A DNA stretch of 64,000 bases from Streptomyces sp. P9-A2 (GTDB lineage: Bacteria; Actinomycetota; Actinomycetes; Streptomycetales; Streptomycetaceae), in the NCBI RefSeq assembly GCF_036634175.1, contig NZ_JAZIFX010000001.1:806001-870000 (forward strand), read 5' to 3'. The position numbers and the translations under genes were made by a program. How positions within the stretch are numbered: position 1 is the stretch's first letter; every line of letters starts with the position of its first letter. Below the pieces are notes generated by a model. The model ran no database searches. It was not told the origin of the DNA and saw only the letters and a program-made list of their open reading frames with translations. Shown one piece after another: positions 54,653 through 63,058 of the stretch.

Positions 54653-56023
54653 ATGTCGTCGAATCCGGTCGCCGTGACCGTCGCCTCACTGATGCCCAGG
54701 GCGAAGGAGGAGCTCGCCGAGCTGGTGGCCTTCAAGTCGGTGGCGGACTTCGGCCAGTTCCCGCGCAGCGAGAGCGAAGGCGCCGCACGCTGGGTCGCGG
54801 ACGCGCTCACGGCCGAGGGGTTCCAGGACGTGGCCCTCCTCGACACCCCCGACGGCACCCAGTCGGTGTACGGCTTCCTCCCCGGCCCCGAGGGCGCCAG
54901 GACAGTGCTCCTGTACGCCCACTACGACGTGCAGCCGCCGCTGGACGAGGCCGGCTGGGACACCCCGCCGTTCGAGCTCACCGAGCGGGACGGCCGCTGG
55001 TACGGGCGCGGGGCCGCCGACTGCAAGGGCGGGGTGATCATGCACCTGCTGGCGCTGCGCGCGCTCAAGGCGAACGGCGGTGTTCCCGTCAACGTCAAGG
55101 TGATCGCCGAGGGTTCGGAGGAGCAGGGCACCGGCGGCCTGGAGCGGTACGCCGAGCAGCACCCCGAACTGCTGGCCGCCGACACTGTCGTCATCGGCGA
55201 CAGCGGAAATTTCCGCGCCGGTCTGCCGACGGTGACCGCCACCCTCCGCGGTATGACGCTCGTACGACTGCGTGTCGACACCCTCGAAGGCAACCTGCAC
55301 TCGGGTCAGTTCGGCGGCGCCGCGCCCGACGCCCTGGCCGCCCTGATCCACGTCCTGGGCTCGCTGCGCGCCGAGGACGGCGGCACGACCGTCGACGGGC
55401 TGGCCGGCGACAGTGCCTGGGACGGGCTGCAGTACGACGACGAGCAGTTCCGCAAGGACGCCAAGGTCCTCGACGGCGTGGAGCTGATCGGCTCCGGCAC
55501 GATCGCCGACCGCGTCTGGGCCCGCCCGGCCGTCACCGTCCTCGGCATCGACTGCCCGCCGGTCGTCGGCGCGACCCCGTCCGTGCAGGCGAGCGCCCGC
55601 GCGCTGATCAGCCTGCGCGTGCCGCCGGGTGTCGACGCGGCCGAGGCGACCGAGCTGCTCCTGGCGCACCTGGAGGCGCACACGCCGTGGGGCGCGCGGG
55701 TGAGCACCGAGCACATCGGACAGGGGCAGGCGTTCCGCGCCGACACCACCAGCCCGGCCTACCGGGCCATGGCCGAGGCGATGGCGGTCGCGTACCCGGG
55801 CCAGGAGATGAGTTACGCGGGGCAGGGCGGATCCATCCCGCTGTGCAACACCCTCGCGTCCCTCTACCCGCAGGCGGAGATCCTGCTCATCGGTCTGAGT
55901 GAGCCGGAGGCGCAGATCCACGCGGTGAACGAGAGCGTCTCGCCCGACGAACTGGAACGGCTGTCGGTCACGGAGGCGCTGTTCCTGCGCAACTACGCGT
56001 CCGCGGCCGAGCCCACGGGCTGA
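54653..56023 (+). CDS. M20-family metallopeptidase (dipeptidase)
   Basis: 456-residue zinc dipeptidase. Zinc ligands are in LLYAHYDVQPP (H, with D two on), GRGAADCKGG (D), EGSEEQGTGG (catalytic and bridging Glu), and the late H in AQIHAVNESV. The lid domain (~185-340) is inserted in the usual place. This composition fits the cytosolic M20A/M20F dipeptidases of streptomycetes. ATG 54653 has AAGGAG upstream at ideal spacing. Confidence 0.9.
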   Translation: MSSNPVAVTVASLMPRAKEELAELVAFKSVADFGQFPRSESEGAARWVADALTAEGFQDVALLDTPDGTQSVYGFLPGPEGARTVLLYAHYDVQPPLDEAGWDTPPFELTERDGRWYGRGAADCKGGVIMHLLALRALKANGGVPVNVKVIAEGSEEQGTGGLERYAEQHPELLAADTVVIGDSGNFRAGLPTVTATLRGMTLVRLRVDTLEGNLHSGQFGGAAPDALAALIHVLGSLRAEDGGTTVDGLAGDSAWDGLQYDDEQFRKDAKVLDGVELIGSGTIADRVWARPAVTVLGIDCPPVVGATPSVQASARALISLRVPPGVDAAEATELLLAHLEAHTPWGARVSTEHIGQGQAFRADTTSPAYRAMAEAMAVAYPGQEMSYAGQGGSIPLCNTLASLYPQAEILLIGLSEPEAQIHAVNESVSPDELERLSVTEALFLRNYASAAEPTG

Positions 56024-56147
56024 TCCCGCCCGCGCGGTACGGCTGCGGTGCGCGGCCCGGCCCGGCCCGGGAACCATGCACCGGGCCGGGCCGCGCACCG
56101 CGGACAGGTCGCGCCGGGCCGCGCGAGGTCCGGCCGGGTTCCGGACG

Positions 56148-57188
56148 TCAGCCGACCGGTACCCCCGCTTCCAGATACATCGCCTTCCCGCGTTCCCGTG
56201 CCCGCAGGGCGCGGCGGAGCCGTTCGTAGCGCACCGGGGGCAGCATGCCGGCGGCCTCCGTCTCGGAGACGAAGCGCCAGTCGCGGAGTTCGGGGCCGGG
56301 CAGCAGCAGCCGCGCGGCGTCGGCGGCGTGGAGACGGCCACCGTCGAAGAGCAGGCGCAGGCCGCCGTAGGCGGGCGGCGCGGGCGGTTCCCAGTCGACG
56401 ACGAGCAGGGACGGCGCGTCGTCGAGGCGGATGCCGGTCTCCTCGGCGACTTCGCGCATACCCGCGCGCGCGGGCGCCTCACCGGGTTCGACGACCCCGC
56501 CGGGGAACTCCCAGCCCGGCTTGTAGGTCGGGTCGACCAGCAGCACTCTGTCGCACTCGTCGAAGAGGAGGACACCGGCGGCGACCGTCTCGGCCGTCGG
56601 CTCGGGCGTCTGTACGATGTCGCAGGCGGGTGCCTCGCCGCTGCCGACCGCCTCGACGATCCGGACGGCGGTGTCGTACGGGCTCAGCGGGCCGGTGCCG
56701 ACCGGATAGGCGTCGGCGGTGAGCCAGGAGGCCAGGGCGGTTTTGTACGGCTCGATGTGGTCGTAGGACCACTGCCGGATCCGTATCTCGCCGTCCGGGA
56801 GGTCCGGCGGAACCTCCCGGCTCGCTATTCGCTCACGCAGGATCGTTTCCGCCGGAGCGAGGAGGATATGCCGGACCGGAATGCGGCGGGCCGCGAGACC
56901 GCCGAAGATCTCGTCGCGGTAGTCCTGTCTCAGCAGGGTCATGGGAACGACCAGGGTCCCGCCGAGTTCGGCGAGCATCGCCGCCGCCGTGTCGATCACG
57001 AGCCGGCGCCAGATGGGAAGGCCCTGGAAGTCGCCGACCTCGGCCAGGCGTTTGGGCGGAAGCAGATGACTGAGCGCCCCGCCGATGACTTCTGGGTCGA
57101 AGAGCGCGCTGTTCGGGATCAGTTCGATCAGTTCCCGTGCGGTCGTGGTCTTCCCCGCACCGAACGCGCCGTTGATCCAGACGATCAC
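56148..57188 (-). CDS. P-loop kinase/Nudix hydrolase fusion
   Basis: 346-residue bifunctional-looking protein. Residues 1-~185 form a P-loop kinase-type domain with Walker A GAFGAGKTT (7-15), an adenylate-kinase-like core and QWSYDHIEPYKTALASWL. Residues ~195-330 form a Nudix domain with the full box at 230-252 (GGVVEPGEAPARAGMREVAEETG). Phosphorylation and hydrolysis of linked nucleotides within one polypeptide suggests a salvage or detoxification role, for example a tunicamycin-resistance-type kinase with clean-up of its product; that is inference. GTG 57188 gives the compact start MIVWINGAFG. Confidence 0.82.
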   Translation of the reverse strand: MIVWINGAFGAGKTTTARELIELIPNSALFDPEVIGGALSHLLPPKRLAEVGDFQGLPIWRRLVIDTAAAMLAELGGTLVVPMTLLRQDYRDEIFGGLAARRIPVRHILLAPAETILRERIASREVPPDLPDGEIRIRQWSYDHIEPYKTALASWLTADAYPVGTGPLSPYDTAVRIVEAVGSGEAPACDIVQTPEPTAETVAAGVLLFDECDRVLLVDPTYKPGWEFPGGVVEPGEAPARAGMREVAEETGIRLDDAPSLLVVDWEPPAPPAYGGLRLLFDGGRLHAADAARLLLPGPELRDWRFVSETEAAGMLPPVRYERLRRALRARERGKAMYLEAGVPVG

Positions 57189-57336
57189 GGTTCCCCCTCT
57201 TCTGTTGGGCCCCCTGTGGCTTGCCCGCTCCACCCTGCCACGGAAACCAGCCCCAGTTGAGAACGCACACCGACGGCGCCGGTGCCCCTCCGGGGAGGAG
57301 CGCCGGCGCCGTCGGACGGTGGTGCGGCGGGCCCCG

Positions 57337-57531
57337 TCAGTCCTTGGCCTTCCGGTCGCCGTCGGCCGCGTCGGCCGGGCCGTCGTCGGTGACGGTGTGG
57401 TCGAGGGTGCTGAGTGCGTCGCCGGCGGGGAGGCCGTCGAGGCCCTCACCGAACGCATGCGACGGAGTGACCGCCGCGACGACGAAACCGGTGGCCAGGG
57501 AGGCGATGGCGAGCATGCTGCGCTTCTTCAT
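57337..57531 (-). CDS. small secreted protein
   Basis: 64-residue peptide with a classic signal peptide (MKKRSMLAIASLATGFVVAA, cut near PSHA) and a short acidic mature part ending GDRKAKD. Small secreted peptides of unknown role are common in streptomycetes. Start ATG 57531 is the only one that gives a signal peptide. No cysteines and no chaplin-like motif. Confidence 0.6.
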   Translation of the reverse strand: MKKRSMLAIASLATGFVVAAVTPSHAFGEGLDGLPAGDALSTLDHTVTDDGPADAADGDRKAKD

Positions 57532-57644
57532 ACCGGGCTCAACGGCCGAAGCCGCCCCGGGGTCACGCACGGACACGCACGGACCTGTACGGACCCGCAC
57601 GACGAGCGTGAACGCTCCTGCGGGCGCCCGTGCCCCGGCCACGG

Positions 57645-58598
57645 TCAGACGCCCGCCGCCGCCGGGTCCGTCCGCAGTGTCAGGGCCGCCGCCGCGGCGC
57701 CCACCAGCCCGGCGTCGGTTCCCATCCGTGCCGGCGTCACCACCAGACGCCGGACGAACGACAGCGTCGCGTACTCGGTCAGGGCCTGACGCAGGGGGGC
57801 GAAGAGGACCTCGCCCGCCTTGCCCACCCCCCCGCCGACCACGGCGATGTCGATCTCGACGAGCGTCGCGGTGGCCGCGATTCCGGCGGCCAGCGCCCGT
57901 GCGGCCCGCGCGAACGACGCCACGGCCACCGGGTCCCCGGCACGGGCGGCGATGGCCACCGCCGCGGCGGAGGTGTCGCCGTCCGGTCCGGGGAGCCAGC
58001 CGTTCGCCAGGGCTCGGCGGGCGATGTTGGGCCCACTCGCGATGCGCTCCACGCAGCCGCGCGAGCCGCACGGGCACGGGTCGCCGTCGAGGTCCACGCT
58101 GATGTGGCCGATGTGCCCCGTGTTACCGGTCGGCCCGGGGCGCAGTCGGCCGCCCAGCACGAGTCCGCCGCCGACCCCGGTCGAGACGACCATGCACAGC
58201 GCGTTGTCATGGCCGCGGGCGGCGCCCTGCCAGTGTTCGGCCGCCGCGATCGCCACACCGTCGCCGATCAGCTCCACGGGCAGTCCACCGGTCGCCGCCC
58301 GGACCCCGGCGACCAGCGGGTAGTCACGCCAGCCGGGCACGTTCACCGGACTCACCGTGCCCGCGGAGGCGTCCACGGGGCCCGCGCTGCCGATGCCGAC
58401 AGCGCTCGCGTGCCCCCACAGCGGGGACGCGGTGAGCTCGCCCAGCACCGCCTCGACCGACCGCATCACGGTGTCGCCGTCCGCCTCGGCGGGCGTCGGC
58501 CGCTGGGCGCGGACCTGTATCCGGCCCTGCCCGTCCACCAGCGCACCGGCGATCTTGGTGCCGCCGATGTCGAGTGCTGCCACGAGGTCGGTGTGCAT
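57645..58598 (-). CDS. ROK-family sugar kinase
   Basis: 317-residue kinase. Phosphate loop DIGGTKIAGALVD near residue 10, a GIGSAGPVD stretch, the GHIGHISVDLDGDPCPCGSRGCVERIASG zinc/glycine signature, and the adenosine loop VVGGGVGKAGE are intact, so it is catalytic, probably acting on glucose, N-acetylmannosamine or another hexose. It is divergent from the LacI regulator at 58836 over a 237-base region with a palindromic operator. Confidence 0.88.
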   Translation of the reverse strand: MHTDLVAALDIGGTKIAGALVDGQGRIQVRAQRPTPAEADGDTVMRSVEAVLGELTASPLWGHASAVGIGSAGPVDASAGTVSPVNVPGWRDYPLVAGVRAATGGLPVELIGDGVAIAAAEHWQGAARGHDNALCMVVSTGVGGGLVLGGRLRPGPTGNTGHIGHISVDLDGDPCPCGSRGCVERIASGPNIARRALANGWLPGPDGDTSAAAVAIAARAGDPVAVASFARAARALAAGIAATATLVEIDIAVVGGGVGKAGEVLFAPLRQALTEYATLSFVRRLVVTPARMGTDAGLVGAAAAALTLRTDPAAAGV

Positions 58599-58735
58599 CA
58601 GTCTCGGTTCTCCCCGTCAACCATGAGAAAGGCGCTGAAACAGCCCATGCGCGGCCATGAACCGACACACGGGGCGAGCCGCACCCCGGTCTCGCGATCG
58701 TTCGCGGGCCAGGATGTGCGGTGGACAGTGTCCCT

Positions 58736-58760
58736 GAGCCTGACAACGTTGTCCAGGCTC
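58736..58760. promoter_or_regulatory. LacI-type dyad operator
   Basis: GAGCCTGACAACGTTGTCCAGGCTC: perfect 12-bp core GACAACGTTGTC (58742-58753) with arms that match except for one missing G on the left. Between the divergent ROK kinase and LacI regulator genes. Confidence 0.7.
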
Positions 58761-58835
58761 TATGCTCGACGCCACATCCTCATACAACCCCATGGATCCA
58801 CACAGCCCGTGGTCGACAGAACAGGACACCGCACC

Positions 58836-59885
58836 GTGCCGGAGACATCCCACCGCGCCCATCGCCTCTCAGGGTCCCGTTACGGCAACCGTCCGACCAT
58901 GAAGGACGTGGCGGCCCGTGCCGGAGTCGGCCTGAAGACGGTCTCGCGGGTGGTCAACGGCGAACCCGGGGTCACGCCGGAGACGGAGCGCCGGGTGCAG
59001 GAGTCCATCGAGGCCCTCGGTTTCCGCCGCAACGACAGCGCGCGGGTACTGCGCAAGGGCCGTACCGCCAGTGTCGGCCTGGTGCTGGAGGATCTCGCGG
59101 ACCCGTTCTACGGTCCGCTGAGCCGGGCGGTCGAGGAGGTCGCCCGCGCACACGGCGCGCTGCTGATCAACGGTTCCAGCGCGGAGGACGCCGACCGCGA
59201 GCAGGAGCTGGTGCTGGCGCTGTGCGCCCGCCGGGTGGACGGCCTGGTGGTGATTCCGGCCGGTGACGACCACCGGTATCTCGAGCCGGAGCTGAGGGCG
59301 GGCGTCGCCACGGTCTTCGTGGACCGGCCGGCGGGCCGGATAGACGCCGACGTCGTCGTGTCGGACAACTACGGCGGTGCCCGTGACGGCGTGGCCCACC
59401 TCATCGCCCACGGGCACCGCAGGATCGGTTTCATCGGTGACATGCCCGGTATCCACACCGCGTCCGAACGGCTGCGCGGCTATCGCGCCGCCATGGAGGA
59501 CGCGGGCATACCGGTGGAGGACGCCTGGATGTCCCTGGGGGTCACCGACCCCGAGCGGGTGCGCCGGGCCACCGAGGAGATGCTGTCCCGCCCGGATCCG
59601 GTCACGGCTGTCTTCACGGGCAACAACCGGGTGACGGTCACCGTGATCCGGGTCCTGAGCGAGCGGTCCCGCCCTGTGGCGCTCGTCGGCTTCGACGACA
59701 TCGAGCTCGCCGATCTGCTCCGGCCGGGGCTCACGGTCGTCGCCCAGGATTCCGCGGCCCTCGGCCGGACCGCCGCCGAACGCCTCTTCCGTCAGCTGGA
59801 CGGCACCCTGCTCGCCCCCGAGCGGATCGAGCTGCCGACCAAGTTGATCACGCGCGGCTCGGGCGAGCTGCCCCCGGCGGACTGA
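58836..59885 (+). CDS. LacI-family transcriptional regulator
   Basis: 349-residue repressor. The LacI helix-turn-helix MKDVAARAGVGLKTVSRVVNGEPGVTPETERRV occupies residues ~22-54, preceded by ~20 residues of tail. The periplasmic-binding-like effector domain follows, with FYGPLSRAVEEVAR, RIGFIGDMPGIHTASERLRGYRAAM and VALVGFDDIELADLL. It should bind a sugar and the palindrome at 58736-58760, controlling itself and the divergent ROK kinase. GTG 58836 gives the usual N-terminal extension; ATG 58899 would remove it. Confidence 0.88.
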   Translation: MPETSHRAHRLSGSRYGNRPTMKDVAARAGVGLKTVSRVVNGEPGVTPETERRVQESIEALGFRRNDSARVLRKGRTASVGLVLEDLADPFYGPLSRAVEEVARAHGALLINGSSAEDADREQELVLALCARRVDGLVVIPAGDDHRYLEPELRAGVATVFVDRPAGRIDADVVVSDNYGGARDGVAHLIAHGHRRIGFIGDMPGIHTASERLRGYRAAMEDAGIPVEDAWMSLGVTDPERVRRATEEMLSRPDPVTAVFTGNNRVTVTVIRVLSERSRPVALVGFDDIELADLLRPGLTVVAQDSAALGRTAAERLFRQLDGTLLAPERIELPTKLITRGSGELPPAD

Positions 59886-60387
59886 GCGCCCGTGTTCCCG
59901 AGGATCCGAACGGAGGGCGCGCCGCGCAGGCGACCGCCCCCGCTGCTCGAGTGACCGCGTACACCGCGCGGAGGGCGCGGGCCGTACGCTGCGGGCGCTG
60001 GGCCTGGCCGAGGCGCCGCGCGAGCATCCATTGCGGTATCCCCGGGTGCGTGTCCGCGGGAGTCCGGGCTGCCGGCCGGGGACCGGCTGCTGCCGCTGGA
60101 CCACCTGGTCCACGAGGACCGGGCCCCTCCCGGCCGACTGCGTTACAAGATGGACCGGCAGGGCCCGCGCCGATCCGGCGCTCCGCGCGCGGGGCACCGG
60201 AGTGTCCGCCGAGGAACGTCCGGTGACGGCGTCGGGTCCGGAGCGGTGCGTACGCCCCGGCGGACGGGAAGTCCGGGCGCCGGCCCGGCGTTGCCGCCGC
60301 CCCTCACGTGGACGACGCGAACGCGCCGGTCGCCCTGGAGCATTGTGGAAGGCGGTTCCCGCACGACTGTTCCGCAGAGGTGGCCGG
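59886..60387. other. gap with degenerate coding fragments
   Basis: 502 bases. Protein-like pieces in shifting plus-strand frames (GRTLRALGLAEAPREHPLRYP then SGLPAGDRLLPLDHLVHEDRAPPGRLRYKMDR) look like one gene broken by frameshifts at about 60050. No start, ribosome site or intact domain is present, and the family is not recognised. Confidence 0.4.
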
Positions 60388-61692
60388 CTACGGCGCGGAG
60401 GCCGTCGGGCCACCGCGGCGCGGGGACGCGAAGCCCTCCAGGTCGGCGCGGGTCAGACCGGTCGCCCGTGCCACCTCGGCATGGTCCAGGGCGCCGCAGT
60501 CCAGGCCGCGCAGCAGGTGGCCGGCGAGGGCCTTGGCGGTGGCGGGCTCGTCCATGACGTCGCCGGCGGTCCGGGCGGCGTACCGGGCGAGCCGGGCGGC
60601 GGCCTGTTCGAAACTCTCGCGGTAGAAGGCGAAGACGGCCGCGTAGCGGGTGGGCAGATGCCCGGGGTGCATGTCCCAGCCCTGGTAGTAGGCGCGGGCC
60701 AGGGCCCGGCGGGTGAGGCCGTGGTGCAGTCTCCAGGCGGCGTGGACCTGCTCGGTCGGGCCGACGGGCAGGACGTTGGTGGAGCCGTCCGAGACGCGTA
60801 CGCCGGTGCCCGCGGCGGCGACCTGCATGACGGCCTTGGCATGGTCGGCGGCCGGATGGTCACCGGCCTGGTGTGCGGCGGAGATGCCGAGACAGGCGCT
60901 GTAGTCGAAGGTGCCGTAGTGCAGCCCTGTGGCACGCCCTTCGGCGGCCTGGATCATCCGGGCGACGGTGGCGGTGCCGTCGGCGGCGAGAACGGCCTGG
61001 CTGGTCTCGATCTGGATCTCGAAGCCGAGCCGGCCGGGTTCCAGGCCGCGCGCCCCCTCGAATGCCCCGAGGAGCCGCACCATGGCGGTGATCTGCTCGG
61101 GGGAGGTGACCTTGGGCAGCGTCAGCACCAGTCCTGCGGGCAGCGGGCCGGCCTCGGCCAGGCCGGTGAGGAAGATGTCGAGGGTGCGGATGCCCCGGTC
61201 TCGCACCGCGGCCTCCAGGCACTTCATCCGGATACCCGTGTACGGGGCCGCCGTGCCGTCCCGGTACGCCTCGGCGACCAGCCGCGCGGCGCGGGCGGCG
61301 GCCTCGTCCTCCTCGGCGTCGGGGCGGTTGCCGTAGCCGTCCTCGAAGTCGACGCGCAGGTCCTCCACGGGTTCGCGCTCCAGCTTGGCGCGGACGCGGC
61401 CGTACACCGCCTCGGCCAGCGCGGGGTCCAGCCCGAGGACGGCGGCGAACGAGGCGGCGTCCGGAGCGTGTTCGTCGAGAGCGGCCAGGGCCTGGTCGCC
61501 CCAGGAGCGGAGAGTGCCTGCGGTGAAGGCGTCGCCGGGGACGTAGACGGTGTGGACGGGCTGACGGGTGCCGGGGTCTCCGGGGTAGCGGCGCTCCAGC
61601 TCGGCGTCGACCGGCGCCAGGAAGGCGCCGATCTCCGCGCCGACGGCATCCGCGATACTCGTGGCCACCTGTTCCCGCCGGCCCTGGCTCAT
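60388..61692 (-). CDS. HpcH/HpaI-type aldolase (DUF6986 family)
   Basis: 434-residue protein of the HpcH/HpaI aldolase-citrate lyase group. DLRVDFEDGYGNRPDAEEDEAA holds the metal-binding Glu/Asp, LVLTLPKVTSPEQITAMVRLL the K, and GFEIQIETSQAVL the second metal Glu, as in CoA-independent aldolases. In streptomycetes this family often lies near allantoin catabolism genes, but none are in the window. A palindromic site at 61757-61769 lies ~65 bases before the ATG at 61692. Confidence 0.82.
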   Translation of the reverse strand: MSQGRREQVATSIADAVGAEIGAFLAPVDAELERRYPGDPGTRQPVHTVYVPGDAFTAGTLRSWGDQALAALDEHAPDAASFAAVLGLDPALAEAVYGRVRAKLEREPVEDLRVDFEDGYGNRPDAEEDEAAARAARLVAEAYRDGTAAPYTGIRMKCLEAAVRDRGIRTLDIFLTGLAEAGPLPAGLVLTLPKVTSPEQITAMVRLLGAFEGARGLEPGRLGFEIQIETSQAVLAADGTATVARMIQAAEGRATGLHYGTFDYSACLGISAAHQAGDHPAADHAKAVMQVAAAGTGVRVSDGSTNVLPVGPTEQVHAAWRLHHGLTRRALARAYYQGWDMHPGHLPTRYAAVFAFYRESFEQAAARLARYAARTAGDVMDEPATAKALAGHLLRGLDCGALDHAEVARATGLTRADLEGFASPRRGGPTASAP

Positions 61693-61756
61693 CCGCGCCC
61701 TCCAGATTCTTCACGCCCCGGGACACGCCCGCTCCGTACTTCCCGCGACACGGAAT

Positions 61757-61769
61757 CAACAATCTGTTG
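61757..61769. promoter_or_regulatory. CAACA-N3-TGTTG operator-like palindrome
   Basis: Perfect 5-bp arms around ATC, ~65 bases upstream of the aldolase start; arms of this type are used by IclR/AllR-class regulators. Regulator identity not shown. Confidence 0.5.
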
Positions 61770-61986
61770 AACGAAGCTATCGGGCGGCCTTCGCGCCGGG
61801 CAACATCGCCTCGGCCCCCTCCCGCATCCCGGCCCTCTCCGCCCTCTCGGCATGCCCACGTCCATATGGCACCGTCTGACACGGAACCACGCACCGCCCG
61901 GCACCGCACCACCTCGCGCCACCCGCACACCGACGTACGCCCGGCTCTCCCGGACACCGCCGCGCAGCACCAGCTAAGGAGCTCCT

Positions 61987-62952
61987 GTGCCGAACCACAG
62001 CCGCGTCACGCGCCGCCTGGGACTGAAGACCGCGCTCGCCGCCTCCGTTGCCCTTCCGCTCTCCAGTACGGCACTGCCTCCCGGGCCCGCCTCGGCCCGG
62101 GAAGGCCGGGAAGGCCGGGAAGGCCGGGAAGGCCGGGAAGGCCGGGAAGGCCGGGAAGGCCAGAACCGCCAGGGCGGGCCGCTCGAGGTCATGTCGTTCA
62201 ACCTGCGCTTCGCCAGTACCGCGGAGCCCCACAGCTGGGCCGCCCGCAGACCCGTGATGCGCCGGCTGCTGCGCCGCGAGCAGCCGCATGTCATCGGCAC
62301 CCAGGAGGGCCTCCACCAGCAACTGCGCGACATCGGGGCGGATCTGGGGCCGTCCTACGACTGGATCGGCACCGGCCGGGCGGGCGGCAGCCGCGACGAG
62401 TTCATGGGAATCCTCTACGACACCCGCCGGCTCGCCCCCCTGGAGTACGACCACTTCTGGCTCTCCGACACGCCGTACCTGATCGCCTCGAACACCTGGG
62501 GCAACGCCCACATCCGCATGGTCACCTGGGTCCGCTTTTGCGATCTGCGCGCCGGTGACCGGGAGTTCTACGTGCTCAATACCCATCTGGACAACGCGAG
62601 CCAGTACGCGCGCGAGCGGGCCGCTGCCCTGGTCGCCGAGCGCGTCACCGGGCTGGCCCGCTCCCTGCCCGTGATCGTGACGGGGGACTTCAACGTCGCC
62701 GCCCACGGGAACCCGGTGTACGACACGGTGCTGGGCGCCGGTCTCGTCGACACCTGGGACGCGGCGGCCGAGCGGGGCGAGGCGTACGGGACGTTCCACG
62801 GCTACGGGCCGCTGGTGCCGGGCGGTGCCCGTATCGACTGGGTCCTGGCCACGCCCGACCTCACGGTGCACCGCGCTTCGGTCAACACCTACGCCCCGGA
62901 AGGCCGGTTCCCGAGCGACCACCTGCCGGTGCAGGCGTCGCTCACCCTGTGA
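61987..62952 (+). CDS. secreted endonuclease/exonuclease/phosphatase family protein
   Basis: 321-residue secreted enzyme. The signal peptide (~1-37) ends near PASA, then seven REG tripeptides and a short linker precede the catalytic domain. The EEP fold shows MSFNLRFAST, an ATP-independent VIGTQEGLHQQL, the metal DFNVAAHGNPVYD (D and N), and the final SDHLPVQA with the catalytic H. Members cleave nucleic acids or phosphoesters outside the cell; sphingomyelinase-type activity is also possible. GTG 61987 follows AAGGAG. The REG run is exact and in-frame at DNA level. Confidence 0.85.
   Translation: MPNHSRVTRRLGLKTALAASVALPLSSTALPPGPASAREGREGREGREGREGREGREGQNRQGGPLEVMSFNLRFASTAEPHSWAARRPVMRRLLRREQPHVIGTQEGLHQQLRDIGADLGPSYDWIGTGRAGGSRDEFMGILYDTRRLAPLEYDHFWLSDTPYLIASNTWGNAHIRMVTWVRFCDLRAGDREFYVLNTHLDNASQYARERAAALVAERVTGLARSLPVIVTGDFNVAAHGNPVYDTVLGAGLVDTWDAAAERGEAYGTFHGYGPLVPGGARIDWVLATPDLTVHRASVNTYAPEGRFPSDHLPVQASLTL
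62098..62160. repeat. 9-bp tandem repeat, seven exact copies
   Basis: CGGGAAGGC seven times, encoding (Arg-Glu-Gly)7 between the signal peptide and the catalytic domain of the secreted phosphoesterase. Changes in copy number stay in frame. Confidence 0.95.
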
Positions 62953-62996
62953 CGGCCGGGGCGGCCGGGGCGAGCGCCCGTTCCGGGACGGGCGAA

Positions 62997-63033
62997 GGCC
63001 CCCACGACCGCGCCGGACGCGGTCGTGGGGGCC
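62997..63033. terminator. bidirectional hairpin terminator
   Basis: Perfect 16-bp arms (62997-63012 with 63018-63033), 5-base loop, between the phosphoesterase and etfA, which converge here. Confidence 0.88.
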
Positions 63034-63058
63034 CCGGGCCCGTACGGCCCTGAGGGGA

